Positions 20,754 through 29,587 of a stretch of DNA of 29,757 bases are shown piece after piece (position 1 is the first letter of the stretch; each line of letters opens with the position of its first letter). This DNA comes from Hofstenia miamia (taxonomy: Eukaryota > Xenacoelomorpha > Acoela > Hofsteniidae), in assembly GCA_900660155.1 (NCBI GenBank), contig CABFPE010000742.1:256779-286535 (forward strand), written 5' to 3'. The translations under genes were made by a program, and so were the position numbers. Below the pieces are notes generated by a model. That model did not search any database and was not told where the DNA came from. It saw only the letters and a program-made list of their open reading frames with translations.

Positions 20754-22133
20754 CTAAAAGATTTTTTTCAAATACACAGTAAAGGTAGTAAATAAATGAG
20801 TAGAAACAAATTAAAATGTAGAAAAGTTTATATAATAAAATATTTACTTTGTCAATAAGTCCAATAGATAATTAACAAAATAGAGATTTTGGGTGCAGTT
20901 TGCAGATAATTTCTTCTCAAATTTACCACCTGAATGGATTGAATTATCTCCGCTATTCTTGAGAAGAATCACGAGTAACAAACTAACACTGATATTAAAG
21001 GTAAAATCGATGCATTTTTGTTATACACGTTTCCACATGGCACATCTGCCTGCATGAGATGGTCCTTGGAGAACTGGTAAAAATTGATAGCGTGCAAAGC
21101 ACAAAAGGATAGGAATAATTAAAAATTAGCAATGTATTCAGGAAATGCATGAATTCTACAATTATAAGGCAAAATTCTCCCATATCCAGGTCGTTTGGTA
21201 AAGCATATTTACCAACACATTAATATAATCACCGCAATCGCATGAGATTTTACTTGAATGACAGTCAGAGTCGTTCAATATTTGACAAGACTTTTCCGAA
21301 CATTTCTAATTATAAAATTCTAAGCAATTTTTAAGTTAAATCGGTGTATGTGTAATTATTTATGTGTAATTATTTTAGAATATAATAAAAATAACTAGTT
21401 GAAGTGAAGTTTTCATGAGTTGAAATACCCCTGCCCTCACAACGGGGATAGCAATGGCACCTCCAATATGATTTACCTAATATTGCCATTAAAATTTAAA
21501 GCTACAATGCATAAAATACCATTCCGAAATTGATTAAGTCTGTACAGATAGCTATTGACAATGCACAATTTATGGCCTTTCTTACTTTCAATAAACTCCA
21601 TTGAAATGTAATCTGTATCTGTAACAAGTTTTCAGGCAATTTTAAATGCCATCTAGATAACCGACTTTAGTTGTTACATTGTTCCAAGTATTCAAATTGG
21701 GAGGAAACCGGAAATATGAATATCATTTGTCAAAGCTCTGCTAAAATTGTTAGGTGGAAATAAATGCATGTTATTTTTAATTTCCAGAATTTATTATTTT
21801 ATTATTATTAGTATTCTGATACTCTATTATACCCTAATTCTGATCTGATTAAAATAATAAAGGTTACTAGCTATAATTATTATTAATATTTTCTGGAGCT
21901 TAAATTTGAAAATTCAAGCCTCAAAATTCCTAATTGTTCAAAGTTCGACTAAAATTTCAGGTTTAGTTTCAGTTCAGTATTAAACTCTTAATTTCAGTGC
22001 AGTTCATATTTCAGTTCTAGTTTTACATCAAGCACTACGTCCTCTATATTTATTGTGATTAATATTAATGGGGAGCTAATGGTGAGAACAACTAAATCAA
22101 AATCATTATAGCACACTTTGCTTTGCAACTAGC
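20754..22133. other. AT-rich stretch without recognised gene
   Basis: This side should hold the upstream exons of the minus-strand MULE gene, but no FLYWCH motif was recognised. A T-rich run with repeated TTTCAGT words lies at about 21955-22025. Nothing else is supported up to the Gypsy LTR. Confidence 0.5.
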
Positions 22134-22790
22134 TGTAGAATCTTTGGCTGGTAGGGAAACTTAACTAGAAACTTAATTGACTCCACAAAAGGTTTAAATA
22201 GCGTTTACAGAACAGCCACAATTCTGGAAAAAGGATTAACATAGAATTTATAACATATAGATGTAACATTGGTAATTCATCCAAGTAATGAAACTACTTT
22301 AGGTAAGAACCACGATGACCAATTCCTATGGCTTCCAGCCAAAGCAGAACATCCAGAAGTAAAGTGCTTAACCTATTGACTGGTGCTACCCTATTTGTCT
22401 CACTTTTAATTTCTATCTCAATTCAGAAAACACAAACTCTCATTTTCATTGTTATCTCTCAGCTCACTATTAAATAATCTGTAATTGCCAGATATTCGTG
22501 CTAGCCCACGGCATAGTATCAGGTTTTATAAGTGCATGTACGTGTTGAATTACGCAAGAGAGATTTATTATTTCCTTATACGTAGCCGTATGCATAACTT
22601 AATGAGTCCACAATTCGGACTGGGTAATCAACAGACCCCCAGAAGCAATGTGTCGCCCCATGCTAATGAAAGCACTCCTGAATTGTCACCAATCTTAAGC
22701 AGTAAGTTTCATCAATATAATAAATAAATAAAAGTACAATGGTAAAGACGGCAGTTGAGAGTAGATAAAATCTATTAAACTATTGCTACA
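22134..22790 (-). repeat. 3' LTR of the Gypsy element, 657 bp
   Basis: Its first 170 bases match 29588-29757 with 3 substitutions and one 1-base indel. The other border is placed at 22790 because the LTR then begins TGTA and ends TACA in element orientation, and a purine-rich tract abuts it. That border is an inference until the full 5' LTR is seen. Confidence 0.85.
22524..22530 (-). promoter_or_regulatory. TATA box in the LTR
   Basis: TATAAAA on the minus strand, inside the LTR about 260 bases from its 5' edge, fits the U3 promoter of the element. Transcription would start about 25-30 bases downstream, near 22495. The equivalent position in the 5' LTR lies outside the window. Confidence 0.6.
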
Positions 22791-22800
22791 TTTCTCTCAG
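22791..22800 (-). other. Polypurine tract
   Basis: The minus strand reads CTGAGAGAAA directly before the LTR start TGTAGC. Purine tracts at this place prime plus-strand DNA synthesis. It is short but correctly placed. Confidence 0.6.
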
Positions 22801-22972
22801 GTTTTATACAAATGTTCAAATTAATTTTGGTGCAGAACATCTATAACCAACTTCTGATTGGCGGCTAGATGCTATGATGGCACTCTTTGACACAGAAGTA
22901 AATTGGTATATATGAGGTCGTGTAATGTGAAGAGACAGGAGCATAATCATCTTTCGATAATATTAAGAAATT

Positions 22973-23590
22973 CTACATAGGAAAATGTAGGTGTTCTATT
23001 GGTTCAGGTACTGAAGTTTCATAGCCGCCACGGACTATTAGATGAATGCCCTCAACTTTGGCAATGTGATAAGCAATCTCAATTTGTTCCATGATGTCCT
23101 CTGACTGTATTTCGGATATTCTCATCAAATAAATAACAGGGAGATTTTTGAAATCTACGTTTACACACTCAAAACTATCAATGGTTGGTCCTCTATTCAA
23201 AAACTGACATAGACTGTATATATTGAAGTCGTCGTCAAAAAACGTGTGCACTGTACTGCGCCAATACAAGCGACTTAAGGTTTCCATCATCCTGGAATCG
23301 TAAGCGATAATCGTGTTGATTTTTGGGCGACGGGATGCGTCTATGACGAAAGGGATGACGTCAATGGAGCAAGTCATGTCGCGACTGTTGTAGGTTCGGC
23401 AAAGTTGATTTTTTGTCTCCTCTGAAATGTTATCTCGAATGATGGCTATGACTTTCCTGGTTGCAATATAGTAAGGATGTAATATTTCATCACTGACTTC
23501 CGATAGTTTTCGTCTTCTTTCTTCTGTCTTCTGTGATCTTATGGTGGAAGTAGCTGTGGAAGAGGTCGAAGGGGCTATCAAGTCGCTCAT
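22973..23590 (-). CDS. Third ORF of the Gypsy element, 205 codons, function unknown
   Basis: An uninterrupted frame lies between pol and the 3' LTR, the place where errantiviruses carry env. The protein starts MSDLIAPSTSSTATSTIR with a Ser/Thr-rich head, then a basic stretch EERRRKLSE. The body is mixed alpha/beta-like with short hydrophobic strands (KVIAIIRDN, NTIIAYDS, LPVIYLMRIS, GIHLIVRGG). It ends EPIEHLHFPM. There is no signal peptide, transmembrane segment, furin-type site or cysteine pattern, so it does not look like an envelope. I recognise no family. A possible splice acceptor CCTTTTAG lies 28 bases upstream of the ATG (AG at 23618-23619), so a spliced subgenomic mRNA is conceivable. 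Its intactness contrasts with the broken gag and pol, but at this LTR divergence an intact 0.6-kb frame could also survive by chance. Confidence 0.7.
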   Translation of the reverse strand: MSDLIAPSTSSTATSTIRSQKTEERRRKLSEVSDEILHPYYIATRKVIAIIRDNISEETKNQLCRTYNSRDMTCSIDVIPFVIDASRRPKINTIIAYDSRMMETLSRLYWRSTVHTFFDDDFNIYSLCQFLNRGPTIDSFECVNVDFKNLPVIYLMRISEIQSEDIMEQIEIAYHIAKVEGIHLIVRGGYETSVPEPIEHLHFPM

Positions 23591-23881
23591 ATGGGGGTAT
23601 TTACAGGTTGTAAAGCTCTAAAAGGTACTCTTGAATCAAAAGTTTTTAAAGTGGGGGTTGCCAGCTCCTCTCGCGCATGTGGGGAAATGTGTCTCTCCAT
23701 GTAGGGGCAAGATGTGGAGGGCGTCGTGGTAACTGCTGTCGGCTCTCTGAGTCATGGAGCAATGTGTTGCCCACAAGGACTCAGCTCAGCACCTTCCTGA
23801 CGTCCTCTTTTTCTTGTGCGAGCCTCAGCAAGCAGAGAAACGTGTCTCCCACGCCTAGGTGAGGCATGTCGTCCAAGTTGG
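23591..23881 (-). other. G/C-richer segment between pol and the third ORF, encodes a basic peptide in one frame
   Basis: This segment is clearly richer in G and C than its surroundings. A 68-codon frame (23752-23958) overlaps the pol end and is very Arg-rich: RRQVRRRMEG, then RRGRHVSLLAEARTRKRGRQ. It may be the true pol tail reached by a further frameshift, a small basic nucleic-acid-binding product, or a shadow. GTGTCTC-type words recur at about 23688 and 23840, hinting at an internal duplication. Confidence 0.35.
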
Positions 23882-23989
23882 CTACCTTCCATCCTCCTTC
23901 GTACTTGGCGGCGGACAGGTGGAGCTGGAGACTCTCTTTTGCGATGTATGGGTTTCATTTCTAAATGTAGTTTTAAGATTTAAATCCCA

Positions 23990-25260
23990 AATATTGGGAT
24001 CATAAGTAGTTCTCGCCCTTCTTGGGGGGAGCATACGTGATTCTAAATTCTCTGTACTAACGTTATCACAGTGAAATTTGGTGTCAGAAAATTCATCTTC
24101 AGAAAAACTAGCTAAATTTTCATATTTTTCATATATGTCGACACCGTTGTCTACTAACGTAAATTCATTATTATCGTCTATAATCACATGTTCTATATCT
24201 TTTATGGCTCTCTTAAGCCTTTGAAAGTGTACTGTTTTACCGTTGTTTAAGGTATATGTATTGTGGTCAAGCACTTTTTCGATTGTAAATGGGCCTTGCC
24301 AATCGTTTGCGAGCTTCCGTACTTGGTGACTATCGGTTGTAATGCGGGTAAATAGGCAAAAACTTTATCGCCACACTTATGAGGCTCACCATATAATTTT
24401 TTATTGAAATTTTTCTTTTGCCGGATGCTAGATTGATTGGTATTATGACAAATTGTTAAGTGAATTTGCTGCATATCTGTGACTAATCTATTTACATAAT
24501 TTTCAGCACTGATCTTAGCATATTTTGGAAACATCATTGCTAATGAAGTAGCGGCTTCCTTGCTGAACATGGCTTTGAAGGGGCTGATACCAGTTATTTT
24601 ATGAACCGACATATTATAAAAATATTTGACACATTCCACAATTCGTCTCCATTATTTCCCTGCCGCTTGAGACAATGCTACTCAGATCAATTTAATGAGA
24701 GTTCGATTCAATCTCTCTACCAAGCCATTTGCCTGGTGGTGGTAGGCTGTTGTTAACTCGTGAACTACTTCCAACTCACTCATTAGAGCGTGTAAAAGGT
24801 TGCTTTCAAATTGGGGACCTCTGTCTGAAACTAATTTGCGCATTGGCCCATATTTGAGAATCCATTCTTTAAGAATTTTTTTGGCTACCACCTTGGCTGT
24901 TGTGCTGCTTAAAGGAATTATATGGGCGAACTTGGTGAAGTGGTCCACCATCACAAGTAAGTGCTGAAAGCCTTCATCATCTTTTGACAGTTGTTCTAAA
25001 TCGATATGTACTAGCTCATTTGGACTTTCTGCTGATCTTGATTCCATTTTGGCTCATTGTTGAGGAAAATGGTGGATGTTGTTAAGTAAGCATTTCTCAC
25101 ATTTGTCAATAACGTCTGTAACAGCAGTGCGGATCCCGGTGGTCACATATCTAGAGTTAAAAGTTTTCTCGGTTTTTTAGAATGCCAAGGTGACTGCACT
25201 CGTGGACTCTGTGCACTAAGTCTCGTTTGAAGTATTCAGGAATAGCTAGGCAATTGTTGT
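23990..25260 (-). pseudogene. Integrase of pol with zinc-binding and GPY/F modules, broken
   Basis: The N-terminal zinc site is split by a frameshift near 25157: HECSH before it, DKCEKC (25090-25101) after it. The catalytic core in 24682-25047 keeps the whole triad: Asp in HIDLEQL, Asp in VSDRGPQF and Glu in GLVERLNRTL. The spacing between the last two is 35 residues, as expected for DD35E. TGA (25054-25056) precedes the core, and TGA (24682-24684) and TAA (24649-24651) follow it. The C-terminal part shows YNMSVHKITGISPFKAMF, then after a frameshift near 24320 the GPY/F block WQGPFTIEKVLDHNTYTL (GPF at 24288-24296) and VHFQRLKRA. The enzyme inserts the DNA copy into the genome; this copy cannot encode it in one piece. 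Confidence 0.9.
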
Positions 25261-25579
25261 GTTTGCTTTTAGCATACATGTATAGTAAGCCTTTATCAGT
25301 CACATGCCAATTATAGCAATGAAAATATCGATTCACTTCTGGGGATGTAGGGAAATAGGGATCCTCCATTCTCTTCATTATCTGGTCCAGTATCCAATCG
25401 CGATGTTGGTAACGATAATTTCTTCTTCCCGAGATCTCCTCTTTCAACAGTATGCTTAGAATAGGTTTTCTGTTTTGGTCAGCGTTAATTTCAGGTATCA
25501 ATTGATACTCTGTATGGGGGATAAATGAGAACGGTACTTTTTCCCCATTTGGTTTTTTAAGATCACGTTCGTAGCTCAG

Positions 25580-25944
25580 GAGGGCGGTCCAATAATCTGC
25601 ATTCAAGTGTAATTTGCCAGGGCGATGTCTAATGGTGAAGGAGAAATCATTTAAATACTCAATCCATCTTGCGACAATGTTTGATTTATTGCCACTGAAT
25701 TTTTTTAACACAACCAAGGGCGCTGTTATCAGTTAGAACAATAAATTTTCGACCAAGTATAAAGTAGCGGAACTTCTTTAAGGACTCGACTAATGCGAGC
25801 ATTTTGCAATTAGTTGCGCCATAATTGCTCTCCGATGCTCTAAGATTCCTGCTGAAGTACTGCACAGGACTTTCAACTCCATTAATGTCCTGGCTGAGGA
25901 TCCCACTAATAGCAACAGCACTAGCATCACAGTCAATTATAAAA
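25580..25944 (-). pseudogene. RNase H domain of pol, frameshifted
   Basis: The domain begins in a new frame after a frameshift near 25940: FIIDCDASAVAISGILSQ (first catalytic Asp, 25920-25940), PVQYFSRNLRASESNYGATN, CKMLALVESLKKFRYFILG, VLTDNSAL (third acidic site, 25717-25736). A further one-base shift in an A7 run (25700-25706) follows, then IVARWIEYLNDFSFTIRHRP and KLHLNADYW with the last aspartate. Where relatives have Glu before the LA(I/L)V block, this copy shows Lys (CKMLALV), so the second catalytic residue appears lost. The enzyme would remove the RNA template after first-strand synthesis. Confidence 0.85.
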
Positions 25945-26930
25945 TCCTTTGATTATCAGGGGTATTCAATGACGGTATTTTCTTGAGTTCCAATTTTATT
26001 CTATCTAGGGCTTGCTGTTCTTGCCAGGTCCATTTGAAATCAACGGACTTCATTAACAAATTCGAAATCATTCTTGTCTTATCTGCGAGATCTGGGATGA
26101 ACATCCCGTAATAGTTGAGGAAACCCATCAAACGTTGAACGTCCTGGCGAGTCCTTGGCATTTCAATCTTATCTAAGAAATCCTTCGCGTTATTTTTTAT
26201 CGAGATCTTTCCAGGTTCAATGACGTGACCAAGAAAAATTACCTTCGTCTGGACTAACACACACTTTGTTCTGTTTACTTTGAGTCCGGCTTTTTGTAAC
26301 AAATCCAAAGTTCGACCAAGTTTATCTAAGTGTTCTTCAAAGGTATTGCTTGTGACCAAAATGTAGTTGATATACGCCGAAATGCCGGGCTCAAGAAGGT
26401 TTGCACCATCTTTGAGAATTTTAGTAACGTACCTTTAGAAAGTAGCTGGTGCGTTGCATAGGCCAAAGGCCATATACTTCCATTTGTATAGCCCGTAAGG
26501 GGTTATGAAGGCGGTCTTTGAGATGTCCGAAGGGCGCATTGGTACCTGCCAGTAGGCTTTGCATAAGTCTAGACATGAGAAAAATTTATATTTACTGGCA
26601 TCATAGAGGAGATCTTCTATCTGTGGCAGGGGATATGCGTCTTTAATTGTAATATTGTTTAGCTTACGAAAGTTGATACACAGCTGATACTTCTCGCCTT
26701 GTCGAATAAACACGGTGGGAGCGGCATAAGGGCTGTTACTTCCTTGTATTATTCCACTTTCAATTAGGTCACTCAAGATCTTTTCGTATTCAGGTTTTAA
26801 ATTTTCTGGTACATGGCGCACTGGCAGCCGGATTGGACAATCATGTTTGAGTTTGATAGCGTGCTCCTCACCTAATGCTTGACCAACACTAATGGTTTCA
26901 TAGTTAAAGACATCGTGCTTGCTATAAAGC
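25945..26930 (-). pseudogene. Reverse transcriptase domain of pol, active site lost
   Basis: The finger and palm blocks are clear: GIIQGSNSPYAAPTVFI, YQLCINFRKLNNITIKDAYP, and FSCLDLCKAYWQVPM, which keeps the first catalytic aspartate (about 26550-26585). TAFITPYGLYKWKYMAFGLC and NAPATF follow. A TAA stop at 26435-26437 replaces the codon after NAPATF, where Q is usual. The catalytic Y-x-D-D box at 26363-26374 reads YINY, so both aspartates are missing. The thumb and connection follow intact: HLDKLGRTLDLLQKAGLKVN, KVIFLGHVI, MGFLNYYGMFIPDLAD. This copy would be inactive even with the stop read through. Confidence 0.93.
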
Positions 26931-27389
26931 AAGGATACCAGAGATTTTCTCTCCTTTTGATTTAAATGCGGATGAGAACTTTTGGTGACTGTTGGCACTT
27001 TTACCAGACTTGTGGGAGCTGCTAAATCATGCATGGCGGTGCATATTGGTAGACAAGTAACTGGAATATTTTCAACTCTCACTGGCACTCCTACTAATTG
27101 TAATTGCGACACTCCAATCTTGACCAAGGAAGTTGACCCATTGAGAACAGTGACATGCGTCTTCCCTCTTATTACTTTGCACAAATCTGGAGAAAAAGAA
27201 ACTCCGCGGATATACTTGCCTCTATGCCCTGAGATCATGATGTCCCCGTTAATACTGGCATCCGAAGACACAGCGACTCGAGTCCAATTCTTGGGTTCGA
27301 GGAGTATGGGTTCGTCCAAGTCAAAAACAACTTCCTTCTCAGGGATTGTAGTTAGTTGCGTTGCTTCCTGATCTTTAATTGAAATCGTA

Positions 27390-27799
27390 TTATTCTTGAA
27401 ATCAATGACGCAAGAATTTTGCTCTAAAAAATCATTTTCTAAGATTAGATCATATGGGAGACGATGATTAGAGGTGTCTACTAACAACAGATCTACTTCG
27501 AAGGGCTCCTCATGGATCTTGATGGATGCATCCTTTAATTGCCCTTTCAGTGAAAGAGGGTTCCCAGAGGCATCAATCAGCTTTGCGCTGGAGGAGTACA
27601 ATGAATCTCGATTTAGGCACAATTCTTTACAGCACTCATCACTTATTATGGAGGCCGCGGCTCCAGTGTCCACTGTGGCATTAAAAATACTACCATTCAT
27701 CTCGACAGGGATTAAGTTCTTCCTAATTAACTGGGTGATAACTAGTACGTCGTGACTTTGTGCACATTTTACAGGAGGCAGTGCTCCAACTAATTTAAA
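27390..27799 (-). pseudogene. Aspartic protease domain of pol
   Basis: The catalytic motif VDTGAAASII is at about 27640-27673, with the second conserved block LPYDLILENDFLEQNSCVIDF at about 27405-27465 in place of the usual ILG-x-D-F-L. The Glu where glycine is common is a deviation. The enzyme matures Gag and Pol inside the virus-like particle. The domain itself has no stop or frameshift here and directly follows the frameshift entry. Confidence 0.9.
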
Positions 27800-29163
27800 T
27801 CTTGAGACGTAGTTGGGAGATCAGGTTCTAGATCAACCAGATTGTTGACGCATAAAGTTTCGGTAAGCGGTTCTTCGATAATGAAGCCTTCACCATCGGC
27901 AACAAGCTGTACTTTGGCTTTACACTGGGATTTTAGATGTCCCTTCTCTCTGCATGTGTAGCATCTTACCAATGATAAATCGAACACCTTCTTGACAGGG
28001 GCAGGCTTCCTGAACTCAAAATTTTTTATTCCGGACACACCAGAGAACTTGGTGATATTGTTATTGATGCATTGCGAATTCTGAAGCATGTAAACCATGC
28101 TAATAGCTTTGTGGATAATTTCATGGAGGCTATCCTCACTATCGCATCAAACTTCCAGCCTGTTTCATATCGATGAAGGAAAACCTATGCATATGTAAGG
28201 GAATAAATAGTTTTTAGAGTATTCTTTCAAAAGGCTGCTCAGACGGAACAGGCGTTCAACCTGGGTGATATAGTTGCGGATATCATCACCAAATTTAAAA
28301 GACATGTCACACAATAGTGTCTTGTACTGATGTTTGATGTGCGGCGCTTGATAATGGTCTTCAAAGAAACCCACCAACAACTGGTAGTCAGTTTTGATGC
28401 CTCGGTCGAGCATCATGTATTGGTTGTACGCCAATCCACTAAGATACAAGGGGAACTGCGATATGGCGGTCTCTTGTGAGTTTTTATGTTGCTTCATAGT
28501 CAATTCGAATACAAAAAACCATTCGTCGAAAGACTGTGCCACGGCATCAATCTGCCCAGTGAATTTGGGTAGAACAGAATGCTTACTAAATAATTGTACC
28601 TGTCCGTGGGACTCGAGAGGAAGAATTGACTTGCGATATCTTGGCTGACATTTAGAACCAGATTTTTCATTGAACAGGCTGGCATCACTCACATGTTGCT
28701 CCTTGTATGCAGGGATGACAACTGTTCTCACTGGGTCGGGTAACAACTGAACATAGCCAGTTTGAGGAGTAGCTCCAGTTGTTAAAGTGGATACTTGTGT
28801 AAGAGCGGCCTGAGCGAAGGTAGGTTGACTGTGTGAGGGAGAAGTAGCAGAAGGCACAGAAGAGGACACTCCACACAGAGAAACAGCTGGATGAGGCTGG
28901 CTTACGCCAATGAGCTGAACCACTCTGCTGATAATTCTCTCGGCCAATTCATCTAAGGCGTCATTCAACACAGCATGGGTAACATATTCATCATGATCTC
29001 GGTTNTGGGTAGTAGGAGAAGAAGGTTGAGAAAAATTAAGTAATGATCCAATGGTACAAGGGGTAACGTCCTGGTTACCAACGCTTGCACAGGGAACACT
29101 CCGAATGGGAGGAGTCCCAAAAGTAGGAGAATAAATTACAGTACGACTAGAACTAGAATCCAT
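27790..29163 (-). pseudogene. gag: gag of the Gypsy element, 457 codons with two in-frame stops
   Basis: One frame runs from ATG at 29163 (MDSSSSRTVIYSPTFGTPP) to TAG at 27790, broken only by TGA at 28165-28167 and TGA at 28147-28149. The first 160 residues are Ser/Thr/Pro-rich, with a predicted helical stretch DDALDEL-like near 28940 (NDALDELAERIISRVVQLIG). The capsid-type retrotransposon gag region follows: LPKFTGQIDAVAQSFDEWFF, LYLSGLAYNQYM, FFEDHYQAPH and NYITQVERLFRLS. Near the C-terminus the nucleocapsid zinc knuckle CYTCREKGHLKSQC (C-x2-C-x4-H-x4-C, 27922-27963) is intact. A single N at 29005 affects one codon. Gag would assemble the cytoplasmic particle that packages the element RNA. 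The ATG choice rests on its being the first in this frame after the leader. Confidence 0.92.
27793..27799 (-). promoter_or_regulatory. -1 programmed frameshift site between gag and pol
   Basis: In gag frame the end reads GAT TTA AAT TAG. The heptamer T-TTA-AAT fits X-XXY-YYZ and sits directly before the gag stop (27790-27792). Slipping back one base gives TTT AAA TTA GTT, which is exactly the frame of the protease. Five bases after the heptamer, GGAG-CACTGC-CTCC can form a small hairpin, weak alone. The heptamer type is known from retroviral and coronaviral frameshifting. Confidence 0.8.
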
Positions 29164-29570
29164 TAGACTTTAGAGAACAAAACAACAATTTCTAGAACTG
29201 ACAATGGGAGTACTGCCACACACACAAGAACGAAAAGTACTTTCAAGGGGTAACAGTGATTAACAGACCAAAAAGGGAAGAAATGAACACGGCTGTACTT
29301 GGTAATAAATCCAAAGTAAAGAAGCACTAGAAAAAGTAAAACAAACAAGAAATTTAACAGTTGACATCAGCCAAATAAGAAACACAAAAGCTTCGTCGCC
29401 ATCCTTCAAGGTGAGGAAGTTTATGAATGCATTGATAGGTAACTTTCTCTGAAGTCTCACAGCGATCAGGGGAAACAACTATCCCAGCTGATATGCACCC
29501 AAAACGAAAACCAACTCACAACCAAACCATTGAAAGAAAACAACAAGATTAAAAAGGTATCACGTCAGCA
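29164..29570 (-). other. Untranslated leader of the Gypsy element
   Basis: About 400 bases between PBS and gag ATG. It should hold the packaging signal, but no structure could be confirmed by eye. Short open frames here have no known family. Confidence 0.6.
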
Positions 29571-29587
29571 TCCTGTCACGGTCGCCA
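29571..29587 (-). other. tRNA primer-binding site, tRNA-Arg type
   Basis: TGGCGACCGTGACAGGA on the minus strand directly abuts the 5' LTR (which ends TCTACA). TGG pairs with the tRNA CCA tail. The sequence matches, from memory, the arginine-tRNA PBS used by 412/mdg1-like elements; primer identity needs a tRNA comparison. Confidence 0.85.

Larger units (their letters stand above)
23882..27799 (-). pseudogene. pol: pol polyprotein of the Gypsy element, decayed
   Basis: Pol is entered from gag by a -1 shift at 27793-27799 and runs for about 1,300 codons through protease, RT, RNase H and integrase with a GPY/F module. The frame is continuous from 27799 to 25937 except for TAA at 26435-26437. Frameshifts follow near 25940, in the A7 run at 25700-25706, near 25157 and near 24320. 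TGA at 25054-25056, TGA at 24682-24684 and TAA at 24649-24651 add stops in the integrase part. After the GPY/F block the frame closes with a Thr/Ser/Pro-rich tail (TSQKRVSSSTCPPPSTKEDG) at 23882. No functional polyprotein can be made from this copy, though domains would be recognisable in trans-mobilised relatives. Confidence 0.92.

Noticed and set aside
22485..22727. An 80-codon plus-strand ORF inside the LTR
   Set aside because: It lies within the U3 region, antisense to the element, with no domain.
22973..23590. Calling the third ORF an env gene
   Set aside because: Position alone fits; there is no signal peptide, transmembrane segment, cleavage site or cysteine pattern.
26982..27755. Plus-strand ORFs of 93 and 129 codons
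   Set aside because: Antisense to the protease and pol region; no motif of their own.
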